From Dethiosulfovibrio peptidovorans (GTDB lineage: Bacteria > Synergistota > Synergistia > Synergistales > Dethiosulfovibrionaceae), in the NCBI GenBank assembly GCA_002748665.1, contig PDTB01000019.1, positions 1-64,000 of the forward strand: a stretch of DNA of 64,000 bases, written 5' to 3'. A program made the position numbers and the translations under genes. Positions within the stretch are counted from its first letter, which is position 1; each line of letters starts with the position of its first letter. Below the pieces are notes generated by a model. The model worked only from the letters and a program-made list of their open reading frames with translations, did not search any database and was not told the origin of the DNA. This document shows positions 53,850 through 64,000 of this stretch, piece by piece.

Positions 53850-55166
53850 TCACGTCAAACGCTTAAAACCAACGGACGCCGGTTTGCCCCGAAGCCGTCG
53901 GCGACAATCCTTGAGCGAAAGGCACAACGCAATCTCCGAGAAAACCTCATCCACAGCAGCCAGGTACTCCGTCACATCGTCCATGGTATGGGCGCTCATG
54001 GCATAGAAAAGATTAGAAGCCAGATACCCCCTATCCAACATAAGCTGAACAAACAGGGCCTTTGTCGTCTGAGGTTCGGGAGTCTCGAAATCCACGTGAC
54101 TCATGGGATACATTCCGCCGACATGGCCGGGGATGCCGTGTTTGTTCAACAGACGGTCCCAGCCTTCCTGAACGGTCCTTCCAAGGACCACCAGGTGCTC
54201 GCCCACATTCTCTCTTCTGTGCTTTCGTATGGTCGCCAGGGCCGCAGCCGGACCGGTTCGCTCGGTCCAGCACGTGCTGGAGACGAAGGTCTCCTGAGCC
54301 GAGGACATCACAGCACCCTTGCCGATAACCGTGCCGATAGGGTAGCCGTTGCCCAGAGCTTTTGAAAAGACGGCCATGTCGGGTTCATAGCCAAACAGAC
54401 GGTGAGCACCACCGGTGTTCATACGGAAACCGGCTGATATCTCGTCCACGATGAGCACCGCTCCGCAGTGATCGGCAAATTCCCGGACTGCCCTGACAAA
54501 ATCCTCTGTGGGCGGATCGTTTCGAATGGGCTCGAGAATAACCGCAGCCAGGTTCTTTCCGTAACGATTTACGATGCCTTCCAACTCATCGGGGCGATTG
54601 AAGCGGAAGGGAAAGGCCGTTCCCTTCAATGCCTTCGGCACACCGCTGGGGCTCAACCCCGACAGCAGGTGTTCCCCCAGAGCGTTTTCCGTTCCCACGT
54701 TTGCGGCGATATACCAGTCGTGCCACCCATGATAGCCGCAAAAAGCCACGATATCCTTGCCCGTACGGGCCCTAGCGATGCGAACCGCAACGGCCATAGC
54801 CTCGCCTCCAGAGCGGGTATACCGCGCCATATCGGCCCATGGATGAAGCTCACACAGCAGATCAGCCAACGCCACCTCTTCGGGACAGTTAAGCGACGAG
54901 GAGCTTCCCTGACGAATGGCCTCTATAACCGCCGCATCCACGTCGTCGTCACAATACCCGAGAACGTTGGCCCCGATGCCCGAGATGCTCATATCGACAT
55001 ACCGATTGCCGTCTAAATCCCAGACAAGGCATCCTTTGGCCTTCTGATAATACCCAGGCCAGACACCCAGCGAGAACATATCCGGTCGTTTTGACAGAAG
55101 CTGCGTCATCCCGGGGATACGCCGTTTAGCCCGATCCTGCATGGCCAGGCTCTTTTCTATGGTCAT
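53850..55166 (-). CDS. Class III aminotransferase, glutamate-1-semialdehyde-mutase-like
   Basis: PLP enzyme of 438 residues. 'TRSGGEAMAVAVRIARARTG' and 'DEISAGFRMNTGGAH' are class III features; the PLP Lys lies in 'MAVFSKALGNGYPIGTVIG'. HemL-like proteins in sugar clusters act on surface glycan precursors rather than haem. It overlaps spsF by 4 nt (ATGA) and precedes pseI. Substrate unknown. Confidence 0.88.
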   Translation of the reverse strand: MTIEKSLAMQDRAKRRIPGMTQLLSKRPDMFSLGVWPGYYQKAKGCLVWDLDGNRYVDMSISGIGANVLGYCDDDVDAAVIEAIRQGSSSSLNCPEEVALADLLCELHPWADMARYTRSGGEAMAVAVRIARARTGKDIVAFCGYHGWHDWYIAANVGTENALGEHLLSGLSPSGVPKALKGTAFPFRFNRPDELEGIVNRYGKNLAAVILEPIRNDPPTEDFVRAVREFADHCGAVLIVDEISAGFRMNTGGAHRLFGYEPDMAVFSKALGNGYPIGTVIGKGAVMSSAQETFVSSTCWTERTGPAAALATIRKHRRENVGEHLVVLGRTVQEGWDRLLNKHGIPGHVGGMYPMSHVDFETPEPQTTKALFVQLMLDRGYLASNLFYAMSAHTMDDVTEYLAAVDEVFSEIALCLSLKDCRRRLRGKPASVGFKRLT

Positions 55167-55957
55167 GCTCGCTCACCGCCTTTGTGGTTTTGTCGATGTA
55201 CAAACGCCTGATCCTCCAAAAGAGATCGAGTGTACCCCTCGTTGCGTTCAAAACCGTCGTTCAGACTCTCCAGATCGGGACGCTTTCGCAACAGCTCCAG
55301 GACATCATCGGTGGAAAAGGTCGGATTAGCGGGATACAGAGAATCGTATACCGCCTTGACGAACGCGTAATCCTCGGGTTCGTCCACGGTCCACCGCATG
55401 GATGACAGGTCTTCCCCGTCTCTGAGCAGAGAACCACATCGAAACCGCTCAGGCCTGGTATGGACAAAAGAGGTGACGTGTTCCCGCTCCGATGGCAGCT
55501 CGGCATATCGCCAGGCCTCCTCCAAAACGGAGAAACGGAGGACCTCCACGTCTAACCCGTCGGGATAGGTAGGAGCTATCGTGTTGCTGGTGTACTCGTT
55601 GTCTTCTCGTACATGGAGCTCCATCACCCGGTCGATAACGTCCGGATCGATCAGAGGACAGTCGCCTGTCAACCGAACGACATGGTCTGGGTGAACTCCC
55701 TCCGCCGCCCTGTAGAATCGGTCCAGAACATCGTTGAGACTCCCCCGAAAACAGACGACCCCATTTTTTTCACACAGAGACGCCAGTACGTCGTCGGAAA
55801 CGTCGGTGCTGGTGGCGATCATCAAGCCATCCAGACAGCGGGCCCGCTCAACCCGTTCCACCTGACGAAGGATCATGGGGGCTCCCGCCAGGGGCTTCAA
55901 GACCTTGCCGGGCAAACGACTGGATGAGACTCTGGCCTGTACGATGCCGAGGATCAC
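55163..55957 (-). CDS. SpsF-type cytidylyltransferase
   Basis: About 264 residues of the CMP-sugar nucleotidyltransferase fold: 'GIVQARVSSSRLPGKVLKPL', 'RLTGDCPLIDPDVIDRVM', 'RWTVDEPEDYAFVKAVY'. GTG at 55957 forms a GTGA overlap with the preceding gene and has GGAG 8 nt before it. It is the only cytidylyltransferase in the island, so it may activate the nonulosonic acid with CMP (the PseF role) or serve another sugar. Confidence 0.85.
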   Translation of the reverse strand: MILGIVQARVSSSRLPGKVLKPLAGAPMILRQVERVERARCLDGLMIATSTDVSDDVLASLCEKNGVVCFRGSLNDVLDRFYRAAEGVHPDHVVRLTGDCPLIDPDVIDRVMELHVREDNEYTSNTIAPTYPDGLDVEVLRFSVLEEAWRYAELPSEREHVTSFVHTRPERFRCGSLLRDGEDLSSMRWTVDEPEDYAFVKAVYDSLYPANPTFSTDDVLELLRKRPDLESLNDGFERNEGYTRSLLEDQAFVHRQNHKGGERA

Positions 55958-56452
55958 CGGAGGCACTCCATCATAATCTGGTCGACAAAAGCACCTTTAA
56001 AGAAACGATGCTGTCTCAACACCCCCGCCTGCCGATACCCCGCCTTTTCAAATGCCCGCCGGGACGGCTCGTTGGGGGCGTAGATCCCGGCAAAGAGTTT
56101 ATTGAGGTTCAGATCGCAGAAGGCGTATTGGGTTGCCAAAACGATAGCTTTGGTGCCAATCCCCCGCCCTCTCACCCCGGGCTCACCAACCAGGATCCCG
56201 AGATCGCCAAATCGGTGAACCGGATCGATCCCGCCGATCTTCACGTTGCCCACGTGACCGTCCTGCCGTGTGAATATCCCAAAAAGGATATCTCGAGAAC
56301 TGGCATTGACCGCCTCAACATACCCTCGAAGAGATTGTAAAGAGAAAGACGCAAAACGAGACTCCAGATACAGAAGGACATCTGGATCGCTCATCCACCG
56401 CAGATACCGTTCGGAGACGTCATCTGACGCCAGTATCCGTAAAAACACGTCG

Positions 56453-56463
<11 letters not shown>
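55954..56463 (-). CDS. Second GNAT acetyltransferase of the island
   Basis: 169 residues of the RimJ/RimL type: 'RYLRWMSDPDVLLYLESRFA', acetyl-CoA loop 'VRGRGIGTKAIVLATQYAF', 'NLNKLFAGIYAPNEPSRRAF'. ATG at 56463 overlaps the aldo/keto reductase end by 11 nt. Distinct from PseH and probably N-acetylates another amino sugar made by the adjacent aminotransferase. Protein acetylation is the alternative. Confidence 0.85.
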
Positions 56464-58368
<1,905 letters not shown>

Positions 58369-58384
58369 TCAAAATTAAACGATC

Positions 58385-58410
58385 AAAAAAGGAGCCGCCG
58401 CAGCCGCTCC
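58385..58410 (-). terminator. Terminator after flaG
   Basis: On the minus strand GGAGC pairs with GCTCC (inner pairs after one mismatch, 58391-58410), followed by TTTTTT (58385-58390). 22 nt past the flaG stop. Confidence 0.75.
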
Positions 58411-58431
58411 CTTTGGTAGAACAAAGACTCT

Positions 58432-58812
58432 TCAGGCCTCCACGTCAAAAAGGGCGCCGAATAACTCCTGAACGTTTTCCACGAACCTCACGACACCATC
58501 GGGAGGGATCTTTCGAATGACTTTCTCCTCAGCGCCTCTCATCTCCAAGACCTCTATCTGAAACAGCTCGCTTTCGTCCCGAAAACGAAACCGAAGCTGA
58601 CGATTAAAGATCTGAGCCATAGCCTCAGCCTGCTTCAGCGCCTTTCGGACAGACTCCTTAGGCACCTTCTCAAGAGATTGTACGGGCGAAGCAACCTCAC
58701 CCCAAGCGTGCGGCCTATCCTTCATAACCGCAGAATAAGGCAGAGCCCCCTCGTGAAGGGGGGGTTGATACGAGGAGGGGTGCAACGACTGAGAGGTTAT
58801 CTGCGTCCCCAT
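58432..58812 (-). CDS. flaG: FlaG family flagellar protein
   Basis: 126 residues. The N-terminal half is variable and the C-terminal FlaG domain reads 'FNRQLRFRFRDESELFQIEV' and 'RKIPPDGVVRFVENVQELFG'. FlaG proteins affect filament length. ATG at 58812 follows GGAGGAATG. It lies immediately downstream of flagellin with its own terminator. Confidence 0.9.
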   Translation of the reverse strand: MGTQITSQSLHPSSYQPPLHEGALPYSAVMKDRPHAWGEVASPVQSLEKVPKESVRKALKQAEAMAQIFNRQLRFRFRDESELFQIEVLEMRGAEEKVIRKIPPDGVVRFVENVQELFGALFDVEA

Positions 58813-58860
58813 ATGACATTCCTCCTTCTCGACCAACGGATCGATGGTCTCTCACAGGGA

Positions 58861-58888
58861 CAAAGGCGGGAGGGGAGCCCCTCCCGCC
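58861..58888 (-). terminator. Terminator of the flagellin gene
   Basis: Perfect 11-bp stem GGCGGGAGGGG/CCCCTCCCGCC with a 2-nt loop (58865-58888), followed on the minus strand by TTTGTCC. It lies 23 nt beyond the flagellin stop codon. Confidence 0.75.
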
Positions 58889-58911
58889 GAGGTACACGTA
58901 CTCTCCAGCCC

Positions 58912-61236
58912 TTACCGGAGCAAGGACAGGACGTTCTGAGGCAGCTGGTTCGCCTGAGCAAGCATCGAGTTGCCGGCCTGCATCAGGATGTTCAGCTTGG
59001 TGAAGTTCATCATCTCCTTGGCCATATCGAGGTCACGGATACGGCTCTCAGCCGCCGTCAGGTTCTGACCGGCCACCGTCAGGTTGTTGATGGTGTGATC
59101 CAATCTGTTCTGGTAGGCTCCAAGGGCGCTGCGCTGCGTCGAGACGCGGTCGATAGCGTTGTCGATCACCGTGATCGAACGGGACGCCGACTCACGGTCG
59201 GTTACCACGATGGCGTCCACTCCAAGAGCGCGGGCTCCCATGTTGCCCATGCTGATACCCATATCCTCTTTCTCGTTGGCACCGATCTGGAAGACCGTGC
59301 TGTTGTCCGCGATGTGCAGCGTCGTCTCGTACACCGAGGTGTCGCGGGTCATAAGGAAGCCCTTCGCCGAATCGGACCAGGCGACCTTCACGTTGGCCAT
59401 GGCATCGAACTCGACGTCCACGTTCTCGTGCAGCTCGCCGCGAAGCACGTTGCCCGTCACCTTCACGGCAGACGTCACCGTGTTGCCGTTGTGGGCGTCC
59501 TGCACCGTAACACGGAACTCGTTCTCCTTGGACTTCTGGATAACGTTCAGGCTCAGGGCGTTGATCACGTCCTCGTCTCCCGCAAAGGCCAAAGCTCCCG
59601 CCTTACCGGCAACGGCGCTGCGGATGACCATGGTCCCTTCCACTGCCTCGGGGCTGGACGCCGTCTCGTCGTCGACGAAAGAGACGAACATATCGGCATC
59701 GGCACCGACATACTTGCTCTGACCAAGCCCGAAGGCGACGGCGTCGTTCAGCTTCTTGGCCACCGCTGCCAGGGTGTCCCGAGAGTTCAGGGTGATGCTC
59801 GTCTTGGCCCCGTCGCCCTGGGTGATGGTGATGTTCTGGGGATCCTCAATCATGAACCGACCATTGGCGTCCCAGAACTTGTTCAGGTCGCGGAGGGAGA
59901 CGTCGCCCTTCGCCGTCTGTCCAACGTATGCTGCGGTGAAGGTCGCGCCGACGGGAGCAGAAGTATGAGCAGTAATAGCTGAGTTGAAGGAGAGCTTGAT
60001 GTCCGACTGGTAAACCTTACCGTTCTGGGTGTTCAGGTAGAACGAACGGAAATGGACGTCCTTGTTGGCCAGGGCCGTGGCCTGAACGGCAAAACCACGG
60101 GCATGCCCTAAAGTGGCGGTACTCCAGTTACCGGCCTTAGCCCAGTCCTCGTTCACCACAGCGGAGATGTTAATCGCCGCATCAGCATTAGCTGCGGCAG
60201 AACCAGCCAGGTGCATGACGATCCGGCCACCGACCTTGAAGTTCTGCACGTTAGCCGTAAGGCCAAGAGAAGCACTATCCATCTCAAAACCTAAACCGGT
60301 GTAGGACGTTTTCATTGCTGTGGTGAGGGTGAGGTTCTCATCAACGTAGGTTTTGACAGATCCATCCGTACTCATAACCTGAGACTCAGCACGGACAACA
60401 ACGGTCTTGGCAGCGGTATTCACCGACAGGACCTCAAACATGATACTGGCAGCACCAGCGTTATCCGAGTACCCTGTCCCCATAGTGACCCCACCGGCGT
60501 TGTATTTTTGCACAACCGAAGAGACGACAGTACCAGCACCGGTTGTCTGAGCTACTTTATAATCTCCCGCAGGAAGCCCATCGACGGCGACACGCTCGTA
60601 TCCTGCCTCGGTGTTCAGACCGACGTTCATGATCACGTTCTCGTGCTTCACCGTGAAGATGTCGCTTTTTTGGATCTCGGCCTGCCCGGGGTTGGCGCTG
60701 ATCTTGATCTTGTAGTTGCCCTCAGCTGCCGACTTCTGACCAAACTGGTCCACCGTCCGAAGGCTTCCGCGGATGAACGCCTTGGTGCTCAGGTCGTCGC
60801 TCGACCACAGAGCCGAGGCTGAACCGTCAAGCAGCTTCTTCTTGTTGAACTGGGTCGTGGTGGAGATGCGGTCGATCTCCTCGCTCAGCTGGTTAACCTC
60901 GTCCTGGAGATACTTCCGGTCCTGGTTGGTCAGCGTATCGTTAGCGGCCTGGACGGACAGCTCTCTCATCCTCTGGAGGATGGAATGGGTCTCGTTCAAC
61001 GCGCCCTCGGCGGTCTGGATCATGGAGATGCCGTCCTGACTGTTCATGACGGCTTTGTCCAAACCACGGATCTGGGCACGCATCTTCTCGCTGATGGCGA
61101 GCCCGGCAGCGTCGTCGGCCGCGGAGTTGATCCGAAGCCCCGTCGACAGTTTGTTGATGGATTTCTGAAGGTTGCGGTTGGTGGAACTCAGTGAGTTGTA
61201 GGCAAAGAGCGCAGGTACGTTGTGGTATACACGCAT
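58912..61236 (-). CDS. fliC: Flagellin with large variable central domain
   Basis: Filament subunit of 774 residues. Conserved D0/D1 ends: N-terminus '[20 protein letters not shown]' and '[20 protein letters not shown]'; C-terminus '[20 protein letters not shown]' and '[14 protein letters not shown]'. About 500 residues between form the exposed domain, rich in Ser, Thr, Ala and Val and the likely site of O-linked glycosylation by the Maf enzyme encoded upstream. AAGGAGG precedes the ATG. No Sec signal; exported by the flagellar apparatus. Confidence 0.95.
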   Translation of the reverse strand: MRVYHNVPALFAYNSLSSTNRNLQKSINKLSTGLRINSAADDAAGLAISEKMRAQIRGLDKAVMNSQDGISMIQTAEGALNETHSILQRMRELSVQAANDTLTNQDRKYLQDEVNQLSEEIDRISTTTQFNKKKLLDGSASALWSSDDLSTKAFIRGSLRTVDQFGQKSAAEGNYKIKISANPGQAEIQKSDIFTVKHENVIMNVGLNTEAGYERVAVDGLPAGDYKVAQTTGAGTVVSSVVQKYNAGGVTMGTGYSDNAGAASIMFEVLSVNTAAKTVVVRAESQVMSTDGSVKTYVDENLTLTTAMKTSYTGLGFEMDSASLGLTANVQNFKVGGRIVMHLAGSAAANADAAINISAVVNEDWAKAGNWSTATLGHARGFAVQATALANKDVHFRSFYLNTQNGKVYQSDIKLSFNSAITAHTSAPVGATFTAAYVGQTAKGDVSLRDLNKFWDANGRFMIEDPQNITITQGDGAKTSITLNSRDTLAAVAKKLNDAVAFGLGQSKYVGADADMFVSFVDDETASSPEAVEGTMVIRSAVAGKAGALAFAGDEDVINALSLNVIQKSKENEFRVTVQDAHNGNTVTSAVKVTGNVLRGELHENVDVEFDAMANVKVAWSDSAKGFLMTRDTSVYETTLHIADNSTVFQIGANEKEDMGISMGNMGARALGVDAIVVTDRESASRSITVIDNAIDRVSTQRSALGAYQNRLDHTINNLTVAGQNLTAAESRIRDLDMAKEMMNFTKLNILMQAGNSMLAQANQLPQNVLSLLR

Positions 61237-61274
61237 TACTTAATGACCTCCTTGTGTCGGTTCATTTTCTCTTC

Positions 61275-61290
61275 CGGGCATCCATGCCCG
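61275..61290. other. Hairpin in the flagellin leader
   Basis: CGGGCA-TCCA-TGCCCG is a perfect 6-bp stem with a 4-nt loop about 40 nt upstream of the flagellin start, in the 136-nt gap after maf. There is no T-run. I could not identify a convincing sigma-28 promoter in the gap. Confidence 0.4.
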
Positions 61291-61372
61291 AAAATTCCGG
61301 TTCCCTCGTGCGCTTTTTTCGACTTTTTCACTCTCCCGAGACATCACCTCCTTTGATCGATTCGTATTTCTC

Positions 61373-64000
61373 TCAGATTCCGCCGCCTACGGCGACTTCA
61401 CCCTCCGACTCTGTTTCGGCTGTCTCAAAGGAAATGTTGAGCCCTCGCTCTTGGAGAATCTTCATCAAAATCGGTGACATCGTGGGGCGATACCGCCCCA
61501 GGGGCTCCGGCGATTGGACGATCGCATCGATGATCTCATCGGCGGCCCGCCGTGCCTCGTCATCCTCGGCTAAAACCCCCATGTCCAGATAGCGACACAG
61601 CCACTGAGCAGGGCCAAAGCCCCGGGAGTCCCCGGCATGAGCTGCTGTCTGAACAAGATTCCAGGCTTGTCGAAGGGCTTCTCCGAATCGTCCCTCCAGG
61701 AGGGCCAGATCGCCCAGAAGCCGGTAATACTCGACAGGATTTTTTTTCTGGATAACCTCGGCCGTGCGCAGGGTATCCAGATAGAGATGCCAACGGTCTT
61801 TGATGGTCTGCTCAAGCTCGGCAAAGTCCTCGTCTCTTTCGTAGCGAAGGAGGTTACGAGCCACGGAGAGGGCCAGTCGAAAGGGAGGAACGTGGGTGAG
61901 GTCCGGCGTGCTGAGGATTCTCGCCATGTCCTTCAAAAAAGCGACGCTCACGCCCTCCTCCATCTCAATACCCTCAAGACGGGAAGAGGCCTCCAGGATA
62001 ACTTTAACGGCCCGCTCACACCGCCCCTGCCCTTCAAGGCACAGAGCGAGGCGCCAGAGGGTCTCTCCTCCGTTTTGCGGGATGTATTTTTCGTCGAGCT
62101 TGTCCATAAGGACGCTGAGGCGAACGAGTTCGGTGCCGTCCTCGTCACGGTCGTCGTCCACCAGCGATTGAAGTTCGTCCAGCAGCGCTGCGGCTCTTTC
62201 CTCCAGGAGCTCGTCCGGTTCATGAGCCGCTAAAAGCTTCTGAGCGTTTTCATCTTGGCCGTACCAGTACGCAGCCTTGGCGACGTAAAAGAACCATTGG
62301 GAGAAGAACGTCAGGATAACTCTATGGCCGTCGATGATCTCCTGATAGGCGTCTCGCCACCGATAGACCTCTTCCATGGTTTCAAGGGAGCGATTGGCCG
62401 CCAGGACAGCTCCGCTAAGGTACGTGTAGCTCTGCCCGATGAAAGCCAGGGGGGAGTTCCCCTCGTGTATATGGTCCAACAGGGTCGCGGCTTCCATGCT
62501 TCGATCGCGCCTCTGGGCCGGAAGCAGCACCTCTGAAACGGATTGAACTTTTTTTTCTAAGTCGGCCAGTCGATCAATGGAGGCCTGTACCAAGGGGTGC
62601 CCCGACTCATGAAGCCGGTTTTGAACGGATTTGAGGATTTGAGCTGCGTCTTTTTTGTTTGAGGCTTCCCGAGCGAGAACCCACGCTGCATCTTTAAACG
62701 GCTCCACATCGGCAAGACGTTCGTCAAAAAAGTCGGAAAGGTCCTGGACAACGGTACCGGGGATGAGAGCTCCTCCCTGGGTGCAGTCACACAGAGGCAA
62801 TCCGGCAGACTCGCAGCGTTTGGCAAATGACTCAAAGATTTTTATGAACTTGAACCACGTGACGTGGGTTTTCACCGGTCGACCATCGATCCCGGGGACC
62901 TCCAGAAGATTCTCGTATCGTGCGGCCTCGAGGGCCATGTCCTCCGCCGATGCGGTGTTTGAGGCGTGGCTTACCCCCTCAGAGCTGTAGGCGAGGTCTT
63001 GTCCGATAAGGGCCACAGCTGAGGCACCGATTGCGGCCCCAGTGGAGACGGCCATGTGGGCCACGGAGGCCCCACAGGCAAAGAGCTCTCCTCCCAGGAT
63101 GGCTCCCATAAGCCAGTGGTCGAGGTCCAGCTCGGCCTTGCCCACGATTTTGACGGGGCCGGGCCAGCGGGCCACGGTCTGAGGTGAGCAGACGAAGGCC
63201 GCCACCAAGACGATCTCGGCGCACTCCTCGGGGTATTTTTGAATGAGGGGCCTGATGTTTCGGGTGTACATCTCCTCGGGACGCTCTATGGAGGTGATAA
63301 AGTGGGGCCTGATGCCCATGGACAGAAGCTTCCCGGCAGCGGTATCCGCAGCGACGATGATGACCCGATCCTGAACGTCCCGGAGCAAATGGACATTTTT
63401 ATCCAGGGACGGCCCGGATGCAACGCACACGCAGGGACGCCCCGCAAGGTCGGAGAAGTCCTTAAAGTCTGGGCTGTTGACGATCCACGGGGTGTTCAGG
63501 GCAAAGTTTCGAACGCCTATGAGGGTGTCCTCGGCGGTGTTGCCCAGATATTCGACAGAAAGTCTGATCTGACGCCAGAGTTCCCGTTCGAGGGTCTGAA
63601 AGGTTTCGCCCAGTGCCTCAAGCTCTGCTGGATGACGAATGGTAACAGCATCGTTGGCCAAGAAGATCCCCAACGGACCGATGTTGACCCCCAGGGCCTC
63701 CTGAAGAAGCCCTTGATCGGCCGAGAGGACAAAAGAGATCCGGCACCCCTGAGGGAGCGCCGAGTACACGGACGTAAGGGAGAGGGTATGAAGAACCCTG
63801 TCCAAACACGGTTCCACCACGACAACGGCAAGAGCCGTATCGGGAAGCCCCCTCAGGACGTGGAAAAGATAAGGAGGGACCCCGACGCCGTGGACGAAAA
63901 AGACGCATTCACCCTGGTGTTTTTTTCTCTGCTCAGACGGCACACGCTCCAAATGAGATTGAAAAAACGGCTCCCCGTCCTCCCAGAAGTGCCAGTTTCC
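61373..64000 (-). CDS. maf: Maf-type flagellin glycosyltransferase (motility-associated factor), N-terminus beyond window
   Basis: At least 875 codons; the frame stays open to the right edge ('NWHFWEDGEPFFQSH' precedes the first TTG at 63952), so the true start lies outside. The central DUF115/MptE-like domain shows 'PCVCVASGPSLDKNVHLLRD', 'VAADTAAGKLLSMGIRPHF' and 'VALIGQDLAYSSEGVSHASN', typical of Maf proteins that transfer pseudaminic or legionaminic acid to flagellin. The C-terminal 350 residues look TPR-like. Upstream of flagellin and close to the pse island. Confidence 0.9.
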   Translation of the reverse strand, partial: GNWHFWEDGEPFFQSHLERVPSEQRKKHQGECVFFVHGVGVPPYLFHVLRGLPDTALAVVVVEPCLDRVLHTLSLTSVYSALPQGCRISFVLSADQGLLQEALGVNIGPLGIFLANDAVTIRHPAELEALGETFQTLERELWRQIRLSVEYLGNTAEDTLIGVRNFALNTPWIVNSPDFKDFSDLAGRPCVCVASGPSLDKNVHLLRDVQDRVIIVAADTAAGKLLSMGIRPHFITSIERPEEMYTRNIRPLIQKYPEECAEIVLVAAFVCSPQTVARWPGPVKIVGKAELDLDHWLMGAILGGELFACGASVAHMAVSTGAAIGASAVALIGQDLAYSSEGVSHASNTASAEDMALEAARYENLLEVPGIDGRPVKTHVTWFKFIKIFESFAKRCESAGLPLCDCTQGGALIPGTVVQDLSDFFDERLADVEPFKDAAWVLAREASNKKDAAQILKSVQNRLHESGHPLVQASIDRLADLEKKVQSVSEVLLPAQRRDRSMEAATLLDHIHEGNSPLAFIGQSYTYLSGAVLAANRSLETMEEVYRWRDAYQEIIDGHRVILTFFSQWFFYVAKAAYWYGQDENAQKLLAAHEPDELLEERAAALLDELQSLVDDDRDEDGTELVRLSVLMDKLDEKYIPQNGGETLWRLALCLEGQGRCERAVKVILEASSRLEGIEMEEGVSVAFLKDMARILSTPDLTHVPPFRLALSVARNLLRYERDEDFAELEQTIKDRWHLYLDTLRTAEVIQKKNPVEYYRLLGDLALLEGRFGEALRQAWNLVQTAAHAGDSRGFGPAQWLCRYLDMGVLAEDDEARRAADEIIDAIVQSPEPLGRYRPTMSPILMKILQERGLNISFETAETESEGEVAVGGGI

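Overview
The window reads as a chromosomal segment of a Gram-negative, flagellated, anaerobic peptide and amino-acid fermenter of the phylum Synergistota, probably close to Dethiosulfovibrio. This is inferred from gene content only. The strongest marker is a subtilisin-like protease ending in a Gly-rich/Cys motif, a transmembrane helix and an Arg-rich tail, as in the Synerg-CTERM sorting signal. Supporting evidence is the four-subunit 2-oxoacid:ferredoxin oxidoreductase, two M17 leucyl aminopeptidases, three M20 peptidases/deacylases, methionine gamma-lyase, several peptide or amino-acid binding proteins and an NSS-type sodium symporter. Most genes lie on the minus strand.

Layout. 1-1.7 kb: a truncated M17 aminopeptidase, a probable gene remnant and tRNA-Gly(CCC) with its own promoter and terminator. 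1.8-9.3 kb: rlmD-type methyltransferase, then a nine-gene operon (acpS, nnr, a small membrane protein, tsaE, tsaB, korD-A-B-C) with a recognisable promoter and terminator. 9.7-12 kb: divergent methionine gamma-lyase and birA. 12-22 kb: a peptide-catabolism region with two family-5 binding proteins, a PucR regulator, a pair of uncharacterised membrane proteins followed by an M20 deacylase, and a second M17 peptidase. 22-26.3 kb: two unknown envelope proteins, a family-3 binding protein and an NSS transporter. 26.5-31.7 kb: a miniature inverted-repeat element, tag, a decayed galactose locus (mglA, mglC and galK remnants) beside an intact galT, and a PepV-like dipeptidase. 31.8-34.6 kb: a three-gene sugar-type ABC transporter. 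34.7-36.6 kb: the subtilase and a free-standing protein resembling its propeptide. 36.7-46.6 kb: gyrB with a coupled RemB-like gene, an unknown protein, and a lysine/diaminopimelate operon of the acetylase route (dapA-dapB-dapH-lysC-aminotransferase), with a divergent M20D deacetylase that could supply the missing deacetylation step. 46.5-47.8 kb: an HD-GYP-like protein.

48.4-64 kb is a flagellin-glycosylation island: a pseudaminic acid pathway (pseB, C, H, G, I) interleaved with a PIG-L deacetylase, a formyltransferase, a SpsF-type cytidylyltransferase, a class III aminotransferase, an extra GNAT acetyltransferase and an aldo/keto reductase. FlaG, a 774-residue flagellin and a Maf-type flagellin glycosyltransferase follow. 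Many of these genes overlap by 4 nt, so they are probably one or two translationally coupled operons building an unusual, perhaps N-formylated, nonulosonic acid for the flagellin.

Points most worth a second look: the formyltransferase/PIG-L pair and the extra sugar cassette in the pse island; the free-standing propeptide homologue beside a Synerg-CTERM subtilase; the PucR-membrane pair-M20 cluster; and a consensus promoter followed by a leader and terminator ahead of dapA, with a miniature element abutting the dapA ribosome binding site. No CRISPR array, prophage, complete insertion sequence or rRNA gene was seen.
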